In this document: positions 23,469-32,113 of the stretch, piece by piece
Layout: every line of letters starts with the position of its first letter
How positions within the stretch are numbered: the stretch's first letter is position 1
Assembly (NCBI RefSeq): GCF_001544455.2
Contig: NZ_FCOC02000026.1
Coordinates: 20,869 to 84,868 of the forward strand
From: Caballeronia sordidicola
GTDB taxonomy: Bacteria > Pseudomonadota > Gammaproteobacteria > Burkholderiales > Burkholderiaceae
DNA length: 64,000 nt
Reading direction: 5' to 3'
The notes under the pieces: generated by a model
What the model saw: the letters and a program-made list of their open reading frames with translations, nothing else
Databases searched by the model: none
Told to the model about the DNA's origin: nothing
Position numbers and translations under genes: made by a program

Positions 23469-25613
23469 ATGTTTAAGAAAATCGTCAAGGAATTCAAGTG
23501 GGGACAACACAACGTTCGCCTGGAAACAGGTGAAATCGCGCGCCAGGCAAGCGGCGCCGTGATCGTTGATGTGGAAGATACCGTAGTGCTCGCGACGGTT
23601 GTCGGCGCGAAGACGGCAAAGCCGGGCCAGGACTTTTTCCCGCTGACCGTCGACTATCTGGAAAAGACCTACGCAGCCGGCAAGATCCCAGGTGGTTTCT
23701 TCCGTCGCGAAGGCCGTCCGTCCGAAGGCGAGACGCTGATCTCGCGCTTGATCGACCGTCCGTTGCGTCCGCTGTTCCCGGAAGGCTTCTATAACGAAGT
23801 CCAGGTCGTGATTCACGTGCTGTCGCTGAACCCGGATGTGCCCGCGGACATTCCTGCGCTGATCGGCGCGTCGGCGGCTCTGGCCATCTCCGGCCTGCCG
23901 TTCAACGGCCCGGTGGGCGCTGCGCGCGTTGCGTACATCAACAATGAATTCGTGCTGAACCCGACGCGTCCGCAGATGAAGGAATCGGCGCTCGACCTGA
24001 TCGTGGCCGGTACGGAACGCGCGGTGCTGATGGTGGAATCGGAAGCGCAGCAACTGACAGAAGAAGTGATGCTCGCCGCCGTGGTGTTCGGTCACGACCA
24101 GATGCAGATCGCTATCGATGCAATCCATGAACTGGTGGCCGAAGGCGGCAAGCCGGAATGGGACTGGGCGCCGGCTGCGAAAAACGAGCCGCTGATTGCG
24201 CGCGTGTCCGAACTGGCGCAAGCCGAACTGCTGTCCGTTTATCAGATTCGCGACAAGTCGGCGCGCAGCGCGAAGCTGAAGGAAGTGTACGCATCGACGA
24301 CCGCGAAGCTGACCGAAGAAGCCGTTGCCCGCGGCGAAACGCCGGCTGACAAGGCGACCATCGGCAACGTGCTGTTCGACATCGAAGCGAAGATCGTCCG
24401 TACGCAGATCCTGAACGGCGAGCCGCGTATCGATGGCCGCGACACCCGCACTGTCCGCCCGATCGAAATCCGTACCGGCGTGCTGCCGCGTACGCACGGT
24501 TCAGCCTTGTTCACGCGTGGCGAAACGCAGGCGCTGGTCGTGGCCACGCTTGGCACGAAGGGCGACGAGCAGAACATCGACGCGCTCGAAGGCGAGTATC
24601 GCGAACGCTTCATGCTTCACTACAACATGCCTCCGTTCGCGACCGGCGAAACGGGCCGCGTCGGTTCGCCGAAGCGCCGTGAAATCGGTCACGGCCGTCT
24701 CGCCAAGCGCGCGCTCGCCGCTTGCCTGCCAAGCGCCGATGAATTCGGTTATTCGATCCGCGTGGTATCGGAAATCACGGAATCGAACGGTTCCTCGTCC
24801 ATGGCGTCGGTCTGCGGCGGCTGTCTCGCGCTGATGGACGCCGGTGTCCCCATGAAGGCGCACGTGGCGGGTATCGCGATGGGCCTGATCCTCGAAGGCA
24901 ACAAGTTCGCGGTGCTGACGGACATCCTGGGCGACGAAGATCACCTGGGCGACATGGACTTCAAGGTGGCGGGCACGGCGCAAGGCGTGACGGCGCTGCA
25001 GATGGACATCAAGATCCAGGGCATCACGAAGGAAATCATGCAGGTCGCGCTCGCGCAGGCGAAGGAAGGCCGCATGCATATCCTCGGCAAGATGACGACG
25101 GCGGTTCCGGGCACGAACACGAACCTGTCGGATTACGCGCCGCGCATGATCACCATGAAGATCAATCCGGAGAAGATCCGCGACGTGATCGGCAAGGGCG
25201 GTTCGGTGATCCGGGCGTTGACCGAGGAAACCAACACGACCATCGATATTTCAGATGACGGCGTGGTGACCATCGCGAGCACGAGCAGCGAAGGCATGGC
25301 GGAAGCGAAGAAGCGCATCGAGAACATCACGGCCGAAGTGGAAGTGGGCCAGGTCTACGAAGGTCCGGTACTCAAATTGCTGGACTTCGGCGCGATCATC
25401 AACATCCTGCCGGGCAAGGATGGTCTGCTGCACATCTCGGAAATCGTCAACGAGCGCATCAAGGACATCAACGATTACTTGAAGGAAGGCCAGATCGTGA
25501 AGGTCAAGGTCATCCAGACAGACGAAAAGGGTCGCGTGCGTTTGTCGGCAAAGGCGTTGCTGGCTGAAGGCGGCGAGCCGATTCAACCGATCCAGCCCAC
25601 GCAGCCGCAGTAA
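23469..25613 (+). CDS. pnp: Polynucleotide phosphorylase
   Basis: 714-aa phosphorolytic 3'-5' exoribonuclease, part of the RNA degradosome. Two RNase PH domains (residues about 10-225 and 310-545) flank an all-helical linker; FFRREGRPSEGETLISRLIDRP marks the first and RTHGSALFTRGETQALV the second. A KH domain with GKGG near residue 577 and an S1 domain at about 622-690 (YEGPVLKLLDFGAIINI) follow. The ATG at 23469 has AAGGAG upstream; an earlier in-frame start at 23367 would run through the leader hairpin. Confidence 0.97.
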   Translation: MFKKIVKEFKWGQHNVRLETGEIARQASGAVIVDVEDTVVLATVVGAKTAKPGQDFFPLTVDYLEKTYAAGKIPGGFFRREGRPSEGETLISRLIDRPLRPLFPEGFYNEVQVVIHVLSLNPDVPADIPALIGASAALAISGLPFNGPVGAARVAYINNEFVLNPTRPQMKESALDLIVAGTERAVLMVESEAQQLTEEVMLAAVVFGHDQMQIAIDAIHELVAEGGKPEWDWAPAAKNEPLIARVSELAQAELLSVYQIRDKSARSAKLKEVYASTTAKLTEEAVARGETPADKATIGNVLFDIEAKIVRTQILNGEPRIDGRDTRTVRPIEIRTGVLPRTHGSALFTRGETQALVVATLGTKGDEQNIDALEGEYRERFMLHYNMPPFATGETGRVGSPKRREIGHGRLAKRALAACLPSADEFGYSIRVVSEITESNGSSSMASVCGGCLALMDAGVPMKAHVAGIAMGLILEGNKFAVLTDILGDEDHLGDMDFKVAGTAQGVTALQMDIKIQGITKEIMQVALAQAKEGRMHILGKMTTAVPGTNTNLSDYAPRMITMKINPEKIRDVIGKGGSVIRALTEETNTTIDISDDGVVTIASTSSEGMAEAKKRIENITAEVEVGQVYEGPVLKLLDFGAIINILPGKDGLLHISEIVNERIKDINDYLKEGQIVKVKVIQTDEKGRVRLSAKALLAEGGEPIQPIQPTQPQ

Positions 25614-25629
25614 TGCGGTAAGTTGGAAT

Positions 25630-25663
25630 GGCCGGCGCGCGGAGCTCGCGTGCCGGCCGTTTT
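25630..25663 (+). terminator. Terminator after pnp
   Basis: GGCCGGCGCGCG pairs with CGCGTGCCGGCC (one G-U) around GAGCT, followed by GTTTT. Confidence 0.8.
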
Positions 25664-25776
25664 GAATGTCACGGTTCGATTGTGATTCGATGTTATTGCG
25701 GGTTAGGTTCCCCGAGTCCGCAATGCCATGAAATTACATCGCTGTTTCACGAAGTCCGACTCGAAGGAATACGCAG

Positions 25777-26793
25777 ATGAAAGCGATCGAAATCACCGAA
25801 TTTGGCGCGCCCGAAGTTCTCAAGCTTGGCGAGCGTCCCATGCCGGAACCCAAGGCTGGCGAAGTGCTTATCAAGGTCGCGGCGTCGGGTGTGAATCGTC
25901 CGGATGTGTTTCAGCGCAAGGGCGGTTATGCGCCGCCGCCGGGTGCGTCGGATCTGCCGGGGCTGGAAGTGGCGGGTGAAATCGTGCGCGGTTACTTCGA
26001 TCCGAAGCACAATCCGTTCGGCCTGAAAGCGGGCGATCGTGTATGCGCGCTGCTCGCGGGCGGCGGTTACGCCGAGTACGCCTGCGCGCCGCTCGAGCAA
26101 TGCCTGCCGGTGCCGAAGGGGTTGACGGATATCGAAGCGGCGTCGCTGCCGGAAACGTTTTTTACCGTGTGGAGCAACGTGTTCGAGCGGGCGCACCTGG
26201 GCAAAGGCGAAAATGGCGCCGAGGAAACGTTGCTGATTCAGGGCGGGTCGAGCGGCATTGGCGTGACGGCCATCCAGATTGCCAAGGCGCTTGGACATCG
26301 CGTGTTCGTGACGGCCGGATCCGACGAAAAGTGCCAGGCTTGCGAGAAGCTCGGCGCAGAGCGGGCGATCAACTACAAGACGGAAGATTTCGTCGATGTC
26401 GTCAAGTCGCTGACGAATGACCGCGGCGTGGACGTGATCCTCGACATGGTTGCGGGCGATTATCTTCCCCGCGAATTGAAAGCGCTGGCCGACGGTGGCC
26501 GCGTGGTCGTCATCGCGACGTTGGGTGGATCGAAAGCCGAGATCAACCTGAATGAGGTGTTGCGCCGTCGTCTGGTGATTACCGGGTCGACCCTGCGACC
26601 GCGTGCAGTTGCGTTCAAGGGCAAGGTCGCGGCGCAGTTGAAGGAACATGTGTGGCCGGAAGTCGAGGCCGGGCGCATCAAACCGGTGATTCACGAGGTT
26701 TTCCCCGCCGATCAGGCCGCTGCGGCGCATGAACTGATGGAAGGCAGTACGCACATTGGCAAGATCGTGCTCGACTGGAGCAAGGTCGCCTGA
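25777..26793 (+). CDS. NAD(P)H quinone oxidoreductase, PIG3/QOR type
   Basis: 338-aa zinc-independent medium-chain dehydrogenase/reductase. The N-terminal catalytic domain has VNRPDVFQRKGGYAPPPG, the family hallmark of PIG3-type quinone oxidoreductases, and the nucleotide-binding domain carries IQGGSSGIGVTAIQIAKALG (about residues 150-170). No zinc-ligand cysteines at the alcohol dehydrogenase positions. It likely reduces quinones with NADPH in the cytosol. Own transcription unit between pnp and tpiA. Confidence 0.88.
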   Translation: MKAIEITEFGAPEVLKLGERPMPEPKAGEVLIKVAASGVNRPDVFQRKGGYAPPPGASDLPGLEVAGEIVRGYFDPKHNPFGLKAGDRVCALLAGGGYAEYACAPLEQCLPVPKGLTDIEAASLPETFFTVWSNVFERAHLGKGENGAEETLLIQGGSSGIGVTAIQIAKALGHRVFVTAGSDEKCQACEKLGAERAINYKTEDFVDVVKSLTNDRGVDVILDMVAGDYLPRELKALADGGRVVVIATLGGSKAEINLNEVLRRRLVITGSTLRPRAVAFKGKVAAQLKEHVWPEVEAGRIKPVIHEVFPADQAAAAHELMEGSTHIGKIVLDWSKVA

Positions 26794-26966
26794 CTGTGAA
26801 CTGAATTTAGATCTGAGATAAAGCCGCCACCAGGATTTCGGCGTTTGACCGTTTTCCGCCACGCACAGTAAAATCGCATGTTGTACTGGGGCGGCGTGCC
26901 CAAAAGTTCCGGCTCCGGTTATTTTTCCACCTACTGATCGGCAGCCTCGCTGCTACGACGAGACAA

Positions 26967-27749
26967 ATGCCGAAAGAACAAGCCAAACGCGCAAAGCTGG
27001 TGGTCGGAAACTGGAAAATGCACGGCCGGCTCATCGAAAACGCCGCGTTGCTGCAAGCAGTTGCCGCCGGCGCCGCGGGTTTGCAGAAGGGCGTGCGCAT
27101 GGGTGTGTGCGTGCCGATGCCGTATCTTGCACAAGCGCAGGCGTTGCTCGCCGGATCGGTGGTTGCGTGGGGCGTGCAGGATGTATCGGCTCACAAGCAG
27201 GGTGCTTACACTGGCGAAGTCGCAGCTGGCATGGCGGCGGATTTCGATGCAACCTACGCGATCGTCGGCCATTCAGAACGGCGCGCCTATCACCATGAGC
27301 ACTCGGACCTGGTGGCGGTGAAGGCGCAGCGCGCGCTCGAAGCAGGTCTGACGCCAATCGTGTGCGTGGGCGAGACGCTGGAACAGCGCGAGAATGGTTC
27401 GACCGAGCAGGTTGTCGGAACGCAGCTTGGGGCTGTTCTGCTGGTGTTGAGCGAAGAACAGGCGTCGAAGATCGTTGTCGCGTACGAACCGGTCTGGGCG
27501 ATTGGTACGGGCAAAAGCGCGACGACGGAGCAGGCCCAGAAAGTTCACGCATTCTTGCGCGCGCAACTCGCGGCCAAGGGCGCAATGGTAGCAACAGTGC
27601 CCGTACTTTATGGCGGCAGCGTCAAGCCGGAGAACGCGGAAGAATTATTCGCGGAACAGGACATCGATGGTGGATTGATTGGTGGCGCAGCGCTGAAGTC
27701 GAACGATTTTCTTGCGATTTGCCAGGCTGCACAAAACGTTTCGGCTTAA
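26967..27749 (+). CDS. tpiA: Triosephosphate isomerase
   Basis: 260-aa glycolytic/gluconeogenic TIM barrel interconverting dihydroxyacetone phosphate and glyceraldehyde 3-phosphate. VVGNWKMHG holds the catalytic lysine, IVGHSERR the electrophilic histidine, and VVAYEPVWAIGTGKSAT the catalytic glutamate and flexible loop; YGGSVKPEN binds phosphate. The N-terminus begins MPKEQAKRAKLV. Directly upstream of secG, a conserved pair in proteobacteria. Confidence 0.97.
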   Translation: MPKEQAKRAKLVVGNWKMHGRLIENAALLQAVAAGAAGLQKGVRMGVCVPMPYLAQAQALLAGSVVAWGVQDVSAHKQGAYTGEVAAGMAADFDATYAIVGHSERRAYHHEHSDLVAVKAQRALEAGLTPIVCVGETLEQRENGSTEQVVGTQLGAVLLVLSEEQASKIVVAYEPVWAIGTGKSATTEQAQKVHAFLRAQLAAKGAMVATVPVLYGGSVKPENAEELFAEQDIDGGLIGGAALKSNDFLAICQAAQNVSA

Positions 27750-27836
27750 TCGCCGAGTTCGAGCTTTCGAAGATGTAAGTATTTAAAAGCGCGACGCAAC
27801 AGTGTCGCGTGAACATTAAAAAGTCGGGTGAACGAA

Positions 27837-28214
27837 ATGCTGTATTTAAAGACATTGATTATTGTCGTCCAGTTGTTGTCGGCGTTTGGCGTTATTGGCC
27901 TCGTATTGCTGCAACACGGCAAGGGTGCCGATATGGGCGCTGCTTTTGGCAGTGGCGCGTCCGGAAGTCTCTTCGGCGCGACCGGTTCGGCGAACTTCCT
28001 GTCGCGTACGACGGCTGTCCTCGCGGCGGTGTTTTTCATCTCCACGCTGACGCTGACTTACCTCGGAAGCTATAAGCCTGCGGCGTCCGCAGGCGTACTG
28101 GGCGGGGCTGCCGTGACCGCGCCGGCTGCAAATCCGAACGTCGGCGCATCGGCTGCGGCTGGTGGTTCGGCGCCGATTGCATCGTCGGCTCCGGGCTCGG
28201 ATGTCCCGAAATAA
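27837..28214 (+). CDS. secG: Preprotein translocase subunit SecG
   Basis: 125-aa membrane subunit of SecYEG. Two hydrophobic helices (residues about 3-22 and 55-76) frame the conserved cytosolic loop GLVLLQHGKGADMGAAFGSGASGSLFGA in parts. The C-terminal 45 residues are Ala/Gly/Ser/Pro-rich and variable in the family. An in-frame ATG at 27828 exists; the ATG at 27837 gives the standard MLYLKTLIIVVQ N-terminus. Confidence 0.95.
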   Translation: MLYLKTLIIVVQLLSAFGVIGLVLLQHGKGADMGAAFGSGASGSLFGATGSANFLSRTTAVLAAVFFISTLTLTYLGSYKPAASAGVLGGAAVTAPAANPNVGASAAAGGSAPIASSAPGSDVPK

Positions 28215-28241
28215 ATTTTCGCGTACCGCGCCTTTTGTGCG

Positions 28242-28270
28242 TTGAACAAACTGCTTAACCCAGTTATAAT
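28242..28270 (+). promoter_or_regulatory. Promoter of tRNA-Leu
   Basis: TTGAAC at 28242-28247 and a perfect TATAAT at 28265-28270 with a 17-base gap; start near 28277, about 52 bases before the tRNA. Confidence 0.8.
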
Positions 28271-28328
28271 TTTGTTCTCGAAGCGATTACCGGCAATTAG
28301 AAGTTGTTTTACCGGATTGCAAGACAGT

Positions 28329-28413
28329 GCCGACGTGGTGAAATTGGTAGACACGCTATCTTGAGGGGGTAGTGGCGAAAGCTGTGCGAGTTCGAGTCTC
28401 GCCGTCGGCACCA
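28329..28413 (+). tRNA. tRNA-Leu (anticodon GAG)
   Basis: Seven-base acceptor arms GCCGACG (28329-28335) and CGTCGGC (28403-28409), discriminator A and genome-encoded CCA (28411-28413). The anticodon stem CTATC/GGTAG closes the loop TTGAGGG, giving anticodon GAG for CUC and CUU. The long variable arm required of tRNA-Leu is present and the T loop reads GTTCGAGTC. Located between secG and nuoA, a position conserved in Burkholderiaceae. Confidence 0.97.
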
Positions 28414-28423
28414 AGAGTTATCC

Positions 28424-28457
28424 AATGCCAGCCGCATGCATTGCTTCGGCTGGCATT
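28424..28457 (+). terminator. Hairpin after tRNA-Leu, probable terminator
   Basis: AATGCCAGCCG (28424-28434) pairs perfectly with CGGCTGGCATT (28447-28457). A long T-run is lacking, so termination may be partial and the tRNA promoter may also feed the nuo operon. Confidence 0.55.
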
Positions 28458-28573
28458 GTCACTTCTGGCGAGTGAATATGTAAGGGTTCTTACGTATCAT
28501 GCGCCTTAAGTTGAAAATCGGTCAGGCAGTCGTCCTGACCGGCACACCAGATCAAACCGATTTGAGGATAGTC

Positions 28574-28933
28574 GTGAATCTCTCAGCCTATTATCCCGTC
28601 TTGCTGTTCCTCGTCGTGGGCACCGGTTTGGGTATCGCTCTCGTCAGCATCGGCAAGATCCTCGGTCCCAACAAGCCTGACACTGAAAAAAACGCGCCTT
28701 ACGAGTGCGGCTTCGAGGCTTTCGAAGACGCGCGGATGAAGTTCGATGTGCGCTATTATCTCGTCGCTATTCTGTTCATTATTTTCGACCTTGAAACCGC
28801 CTTCCTGTTTCCGTGGGGCGTGGCCCTGCGCGACATCGGCTGGCCGGGTTTTCTGTCAATGATGGTTTTTCTGCTCGAATTCCTGCTGGGTTTCGCCTAC
28901 ATCTGGAGAAAGGGTGGGCTTAACTGGGAGTGA
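28574..28933 (+). CDS. nuoA: NADH-quinone oxidoreductase subunit A
   Basis: 119-aa membrane subunit of complex I with three helices. The conserved loop KNAPYECGFEAFEDARMKFDVRYY is seen in parts (ECGFE near residue 46), followed by LVAILFIIFDLETAFLFPW. The GTG at 28574 with GAGGA at 28564-28568 gives the family N-terminus MNLSAYYPVLLFL; the longer frame from 28499 is not supported. First gene of the 14-gene nuo operon. Confidence 0.96.
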   Translation: MNLSAYYPVLLFLVVGTGLGIALVSIGKILGPNKPDTEKNAPYECGFEAFEDARMKFDVRYYLVAILFIIFDLETAFLFPWGVALRDIGWPGFLSMMVFLLEFLLGFAYIWRKGGLNWE

Positions 28934-29011
28934 AGGGCGTCGGGTCGAGGGTCACCCGATCACCGGATTGCTGGGCGGCTATGGCTGGCTGCTCATCTGG
29001 AGTGAAAGCAA

Positions 29012-29491
29012 ATGAGTATCGAAGGGGTCTTGAAGGAAGGGTTTGTCACCACCACGGCTGACAAGCTGATCAATTGGACGCGCACGGGTTCGTTGTGGCC
29101 CATGACGTTCGGTCTTGCGTGTTGCGCGGTCGAGATGATGCATGCGGGCGCTGCCCGCTATGACCTGGATCGTTTTGGCGTGGTGTTTCGTCCGAGTCCG
29201 CGGCAGTCGGACGTGATGATCGTCGCCGGCACGCTGTGCAACAAGATGGCGCCCGCGCTGCGCAAGGTGTATGACCAGATGGCCGAGCCGCGCTGGGTTA
29301 TCTCCATGGGTTCATGCGCCAACGGCGGTGGTTACTATCACTATTCGTATTCCGTGGTGCGTGGCTGTGACCGGATTGTTCCGGTCGATGTCTACGTGCC
29401 AGGGTGCCCGCCGACGGCTGAAGCGCTTGTCTACGGCGTGATCCAGTTGCAGGCGAAGATTCGCCGCACCAGCACGATCGCCCGCCAGTAA
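29012..29491 (+). CDS. nuoB: NADH-quinone oxidoreductase subunit B
   Basis: 159-aa subunit carrying the terminal [4Fe-4S] cluster N2 at the quinone site. Ligands are in GLACCAVEMM (adjacent cysteines near residues 37-38), GSCANGGGYY and VPGCPPTAEAL. Length is the standard short bacterial form. Begins 78 bases after nuoA. Confidence 0.97.
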   Translation: MSIEGVLKEGFVTTTADKLINWTRTGSLWPMTFGLACCAVEMMHAGAARYDLDRFGVVFRPSPRQSDVMIVAGTLCNKMAPALRKVYDQMAEPRWVISMGSCANGGGYYHYSYSVVRGCDRIVPVDVYVPGCPPTAEALVYGVIQLQAKIRRTSTIARQ

Positions 29492-29606
29492 GCGGGGTCG
29501 ACCAGCGTGGCCGTACAAGGTCGTGACGCCATCAGCATGCCGGTCCGCGTCACAGAAGTCCCATTAAGCTCCATTAAGCGTCACCAAGGCCTGAGCCTCC
29601 CCAAAT

Positions 29607-30209
29607 ATGGCAAGCAAACTCGAGACCCTGAAAGCGAACCTCGAGGCGGCGTTCGGCGACCGCCTGCATAGCATTACCGAGTCGCTCGGGCAACTGACTG
29701 TCGTCGTCAAGGCGGCAGACTACGCCGATGTAGCGCTCAAATTGCGCGACGATCGCTCGCTCGGTTTCGAGCAGCTCGTCGATCTGTGTGGCGTCGACTA
29801 CTCCACGTACGGCGACGGCGCCTACGAAGGTCCGCGTTTCGCGGCCGTCCTCCATCTTCTTTCGATCGCCAACAACTGGCGTCTGCGCGTGCGCGTCTTC
29901 GCGCCGGACGACGAAGTGCCTATCGTCGCCTCGGTGGTGGACGTGTGGTCGTCGGCGAACTGGTACGAGCGCGAGGCATTCGACCTGTTCGGCATTGTGT
30001 TCGAAGGGCATCCGGACCTGCGGCGCATTCTCACCGACTATGGTTTCATCGGCCATCCGTTCCGCAAGGACTTCCCGGTGTCGGGATATGTCGAAATGCG
30101 TTACGACCCGGAAGAAAAGCGCGTCGTGTACCAGCCCGTGACGATCGAGCCGCGCGAAATCACGCCGCGAGTGATCCGCGAGGACCGCTATGGCGGTCTG
30201 AAACACTAA
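29607..30209 (+). CDS. nuoC: NADH-quinone oxidoreductase subunit C
   Basis: 200-aa 30-kDa subunit of the peripheral arm. The signature YEREAFDLFGIVFEGHPDLR followed by RILTDYGFIGHPFRKDFP is at about residues 117-155. Separate from nuoD by 9 bases, unlike the fused nuoCD of E. coli. Confidence 0.96.
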   Translation: MASKLETLKANLEAAFGDRLHSITESLGQLTVVVKAADYADVALKLRDDRSLGFEQLVDLCGVDYSTYGDGAYEGPRFAAVLHLLSIANNWRLRVRVFAPDDEVPIVASVVDVWSSANWYEREAFDLFGIVFEGHPDLRRILTDYGFIGHPFRKDFPVSGYVEMRYDPEEKRVVYQPVTIEPREITPRVIREDRYGGLKH

Positions 30210-30218
30210 GAGAACGCC

Positions 30219-31472
30219 ATGGCAGAGATCAAGAACTACACGCTCAATTTCGGCCCGCAACACCCGGCTGCGCACGGTGTGCTGCGCCTCGTGCTGGAGC
30301 TCGACGGTGAAGTGATTCAACGCGCCGACCCGCATATCGGCCTCCTGCATCGCGCTACCGAAAAGCTCGCGGAATCGAAGACCTTTATTCAGTCCGTGCC
30401 GTACATGGACCGTCTCGACTATGTGTCGATGATGGTCAACGAGCACGGCTATGTGCTGGCAATCGAAAAGCTGCTTGGCATCGATGTGCCGGTGCGCGCG
30501 AAATATATCCGGGTTCTTTTCGACGAAATCACGCGCGTGCTGAACCACCTGATGTGGATTGGCTCGCATGCGCTCGACGTCGGCGCAATGGCGGTTTTTC
30601 TGTATGCGTTCCGTGAACGTGAAGACCTGATGGACGTGTACGAAGCGGTATCCGGCGCACGGATGCACGCGGCGTATTACCGTCCGGGCGGTGTGTATCG
30701 CGACCTGCCTGACGCAATGCCGCAATACAAGGCGTCGAAAATCCGCAATGCGAAGGCGTTGTCGCGCATGAACGAGACGCGTCAGGGTTCGCTGCTTGAT
30801 TTTATCGACGACTTCTTTACGCGCTTCCCTAAATGCGTGGACGAGTACGAAACGTTGCTGACCGACAACCGTATCTGGAAGCAGCGGCTTGTCGGTATTG
30901 GCGTGGTCAGTCCTGAGCGCGCATTGCAGCTCGGCATGACCGGCGCGATGCTGCGTGGCTCGGGCATTGAATGGGATTTGCGCAAGAAGCAGCCATATGA
31001 AGTCTACGACCAACTGGATTTCGATATTCCGGTGGGCGTGAACGGCGACTGTTACGACCGTTACCTCGTGCGCGTGGAAGAGATGCGTCAGTCCACGCGG
31101 ATTGCGAAACAATGTATTGAGTGGCTTCGCAAGAATCCGGGCCCCGTGATGATCGACAATCACAAGATTGCGCCGCCTTCGCGCGTGGGCATGAAGACCA
31201 ACATGGAAGAGCTGATTCACCACTTCAAGCTCTTCACCGAAGGTTTTCACGTGCCGGAAGGCGAGACGTATGCGGCGGTCGAGCATCCGAAGGGCGAGTT
31301 CGGCATCTATCTGGTTTCGGATGGCGCGAACAAGCCGTATCGATTGAAGATTCGTGCGCCGGGCTATGCGCATCTTGCTTCGCTCGACGAAATGGCGCGC
31401 GGCCACATGATTGCGGACGCGGTGACGATCATCGGGACGCAGGACATCGTGTTCGGCGAGATCGACCGCTGA
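30219..31472 (+). CDS. nuoD: NADH-quinone oxidoreductase subunit D
   Basis: 417-aa 49-kDa subunit that forms the quinone-binding cavity with NuoB. The N-terminal LNFGPQHPAAHGVLRLVLEL carries the quinone-contacting histidine loop; LLHRATEKLAE and the C-terminal VFGEIDR ending are as in the family. Follows nuoC closely; 155 bases separate it from nuoE. Confidence 0.97.
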   Translation: MAEIKNYTLNFGPQHPAAHGVLRLVLELDGEVIQRADPHIGLLHRATEKLAESKTFIQSVPYMDRLDYVSMMVNEHGYVLAIEKLLGIDVPVRAKYIRVLFDEITRVLNHLMWIGSHALDVGAMAVFLYAFREREDLMDVYEAVSGARMHAAYYRPGGVYRDLPDAMPQYKASKIRNAKALSRMNETRQGSLLDFIDDFFTRFPKCVDEYETLLTDNRIWKQRLVGIGVVSPERALQLGMTGAMLRGSGIEWDLRKKQPYEVYDQLDFDIPVGVNGDCYDRYLVRVEEMRQSTRIAKQCIEWLRKNPGPVMIDNHKIAPPSRVGMKTNMEELIHHFKLFTEGFHVPEGETYAAVEHPKGEFGIYLVSDGANKPYRLKIRAPGYAHLASLDEMARGHMIADAVTIIGTQDIVFGEIDR

Positions 31473-31627
31473 CATGGCATCGCGGAAATCCGCCGTACTA
31501 TGCCGGCCTGCTCGCGCAAAAGCGTTGAACAGGTCTGCAAACCAACAACAGCAGGACGCCAGGTCTGCCGCAAAAGAAGGGCGCGGCGGGTTTTCGTTCG
31601 GTAGGAACTGAAAGAGTCGTGTCTGAA

Positions 31628-32113
31628 ATGATCTCAGCTGAAGGCCTGAAAGAAATTGATCGCGCGATCGCGAAATATCCCGTGGAGCAGAAGCAGTCCG
31701 CGGTGATGGCGGCGCTGACTGTCGCTCAGGAAGAGCATGGCTGGCTGTCGCCGGAAATCATGCAGTTCGTGGCCGACTATTTGAGCATGCCGTCTGTGGC
31801 CGTGCAGGAAGTCGCGACGTTCTACACCATGTACGAGACTGCGCCGGTCGGCAAACACAAGATCACGCTCTGTACGAACCTGCCGTGCCAGCTTGGTCCG
31901 GACGGCGGTTCTGAGAGCGCTGCGGAATACCTGAAGCAAAAGCTTGGCATCGACTTTGGCGAAACCACCGCTGACGGCAAGTTCACCTTGAAAGAAGGTG
32001 AATGCTTTGGCGCGTGCGGCGATGCACCCGTGTTGCTCGTGAACAATCATCGTATGTGCAGTTTCATGAGTCGCGAGCGGATCGACACGCTCCTCGAGGA
32101 ACTATCGAAATGA
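31628..32113 (+). CDS. nuoE: NADH-quinone oxidoreductase subunit E
   Basis: 161-aa 24-kDa subunit with a thioredoxin-like [2Fe-2S] domain (N1a). Cluster ligands are the C-x4-C of CTNLPC and the C-x3-C of ECFGACG, with the usual gap of about 35 residues. A GTG at 31619 would add three residues; the ATG at 31628 matches related proteins. Its stop overlaps the nuoF start (ATGA). Part of the NADH dehydrogenase module with NuoF and NuoG. Confidence 0.95.
   Translation: MISAEGLKEIDRAIAKYPVEQKQSAVMAALTVAQEEHGWLSPEIMQFVADYLSMPSVAVQEVATFYTMYETAPVGKHKITLCTNLPCQLGPDGGSESAAEYLKQKLGIDFGETTADGKFTLKEGECFGACGDAPVLLVNNHRMCSFMSRERIDTLLEELSK

Noticed and set aside
29574..31475. Open frame of 633 codons on the minus strand
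   Set aside because: Antisense to nuoC and nuoD; composition dominated by His, Arg, Val and Asp; no motif.
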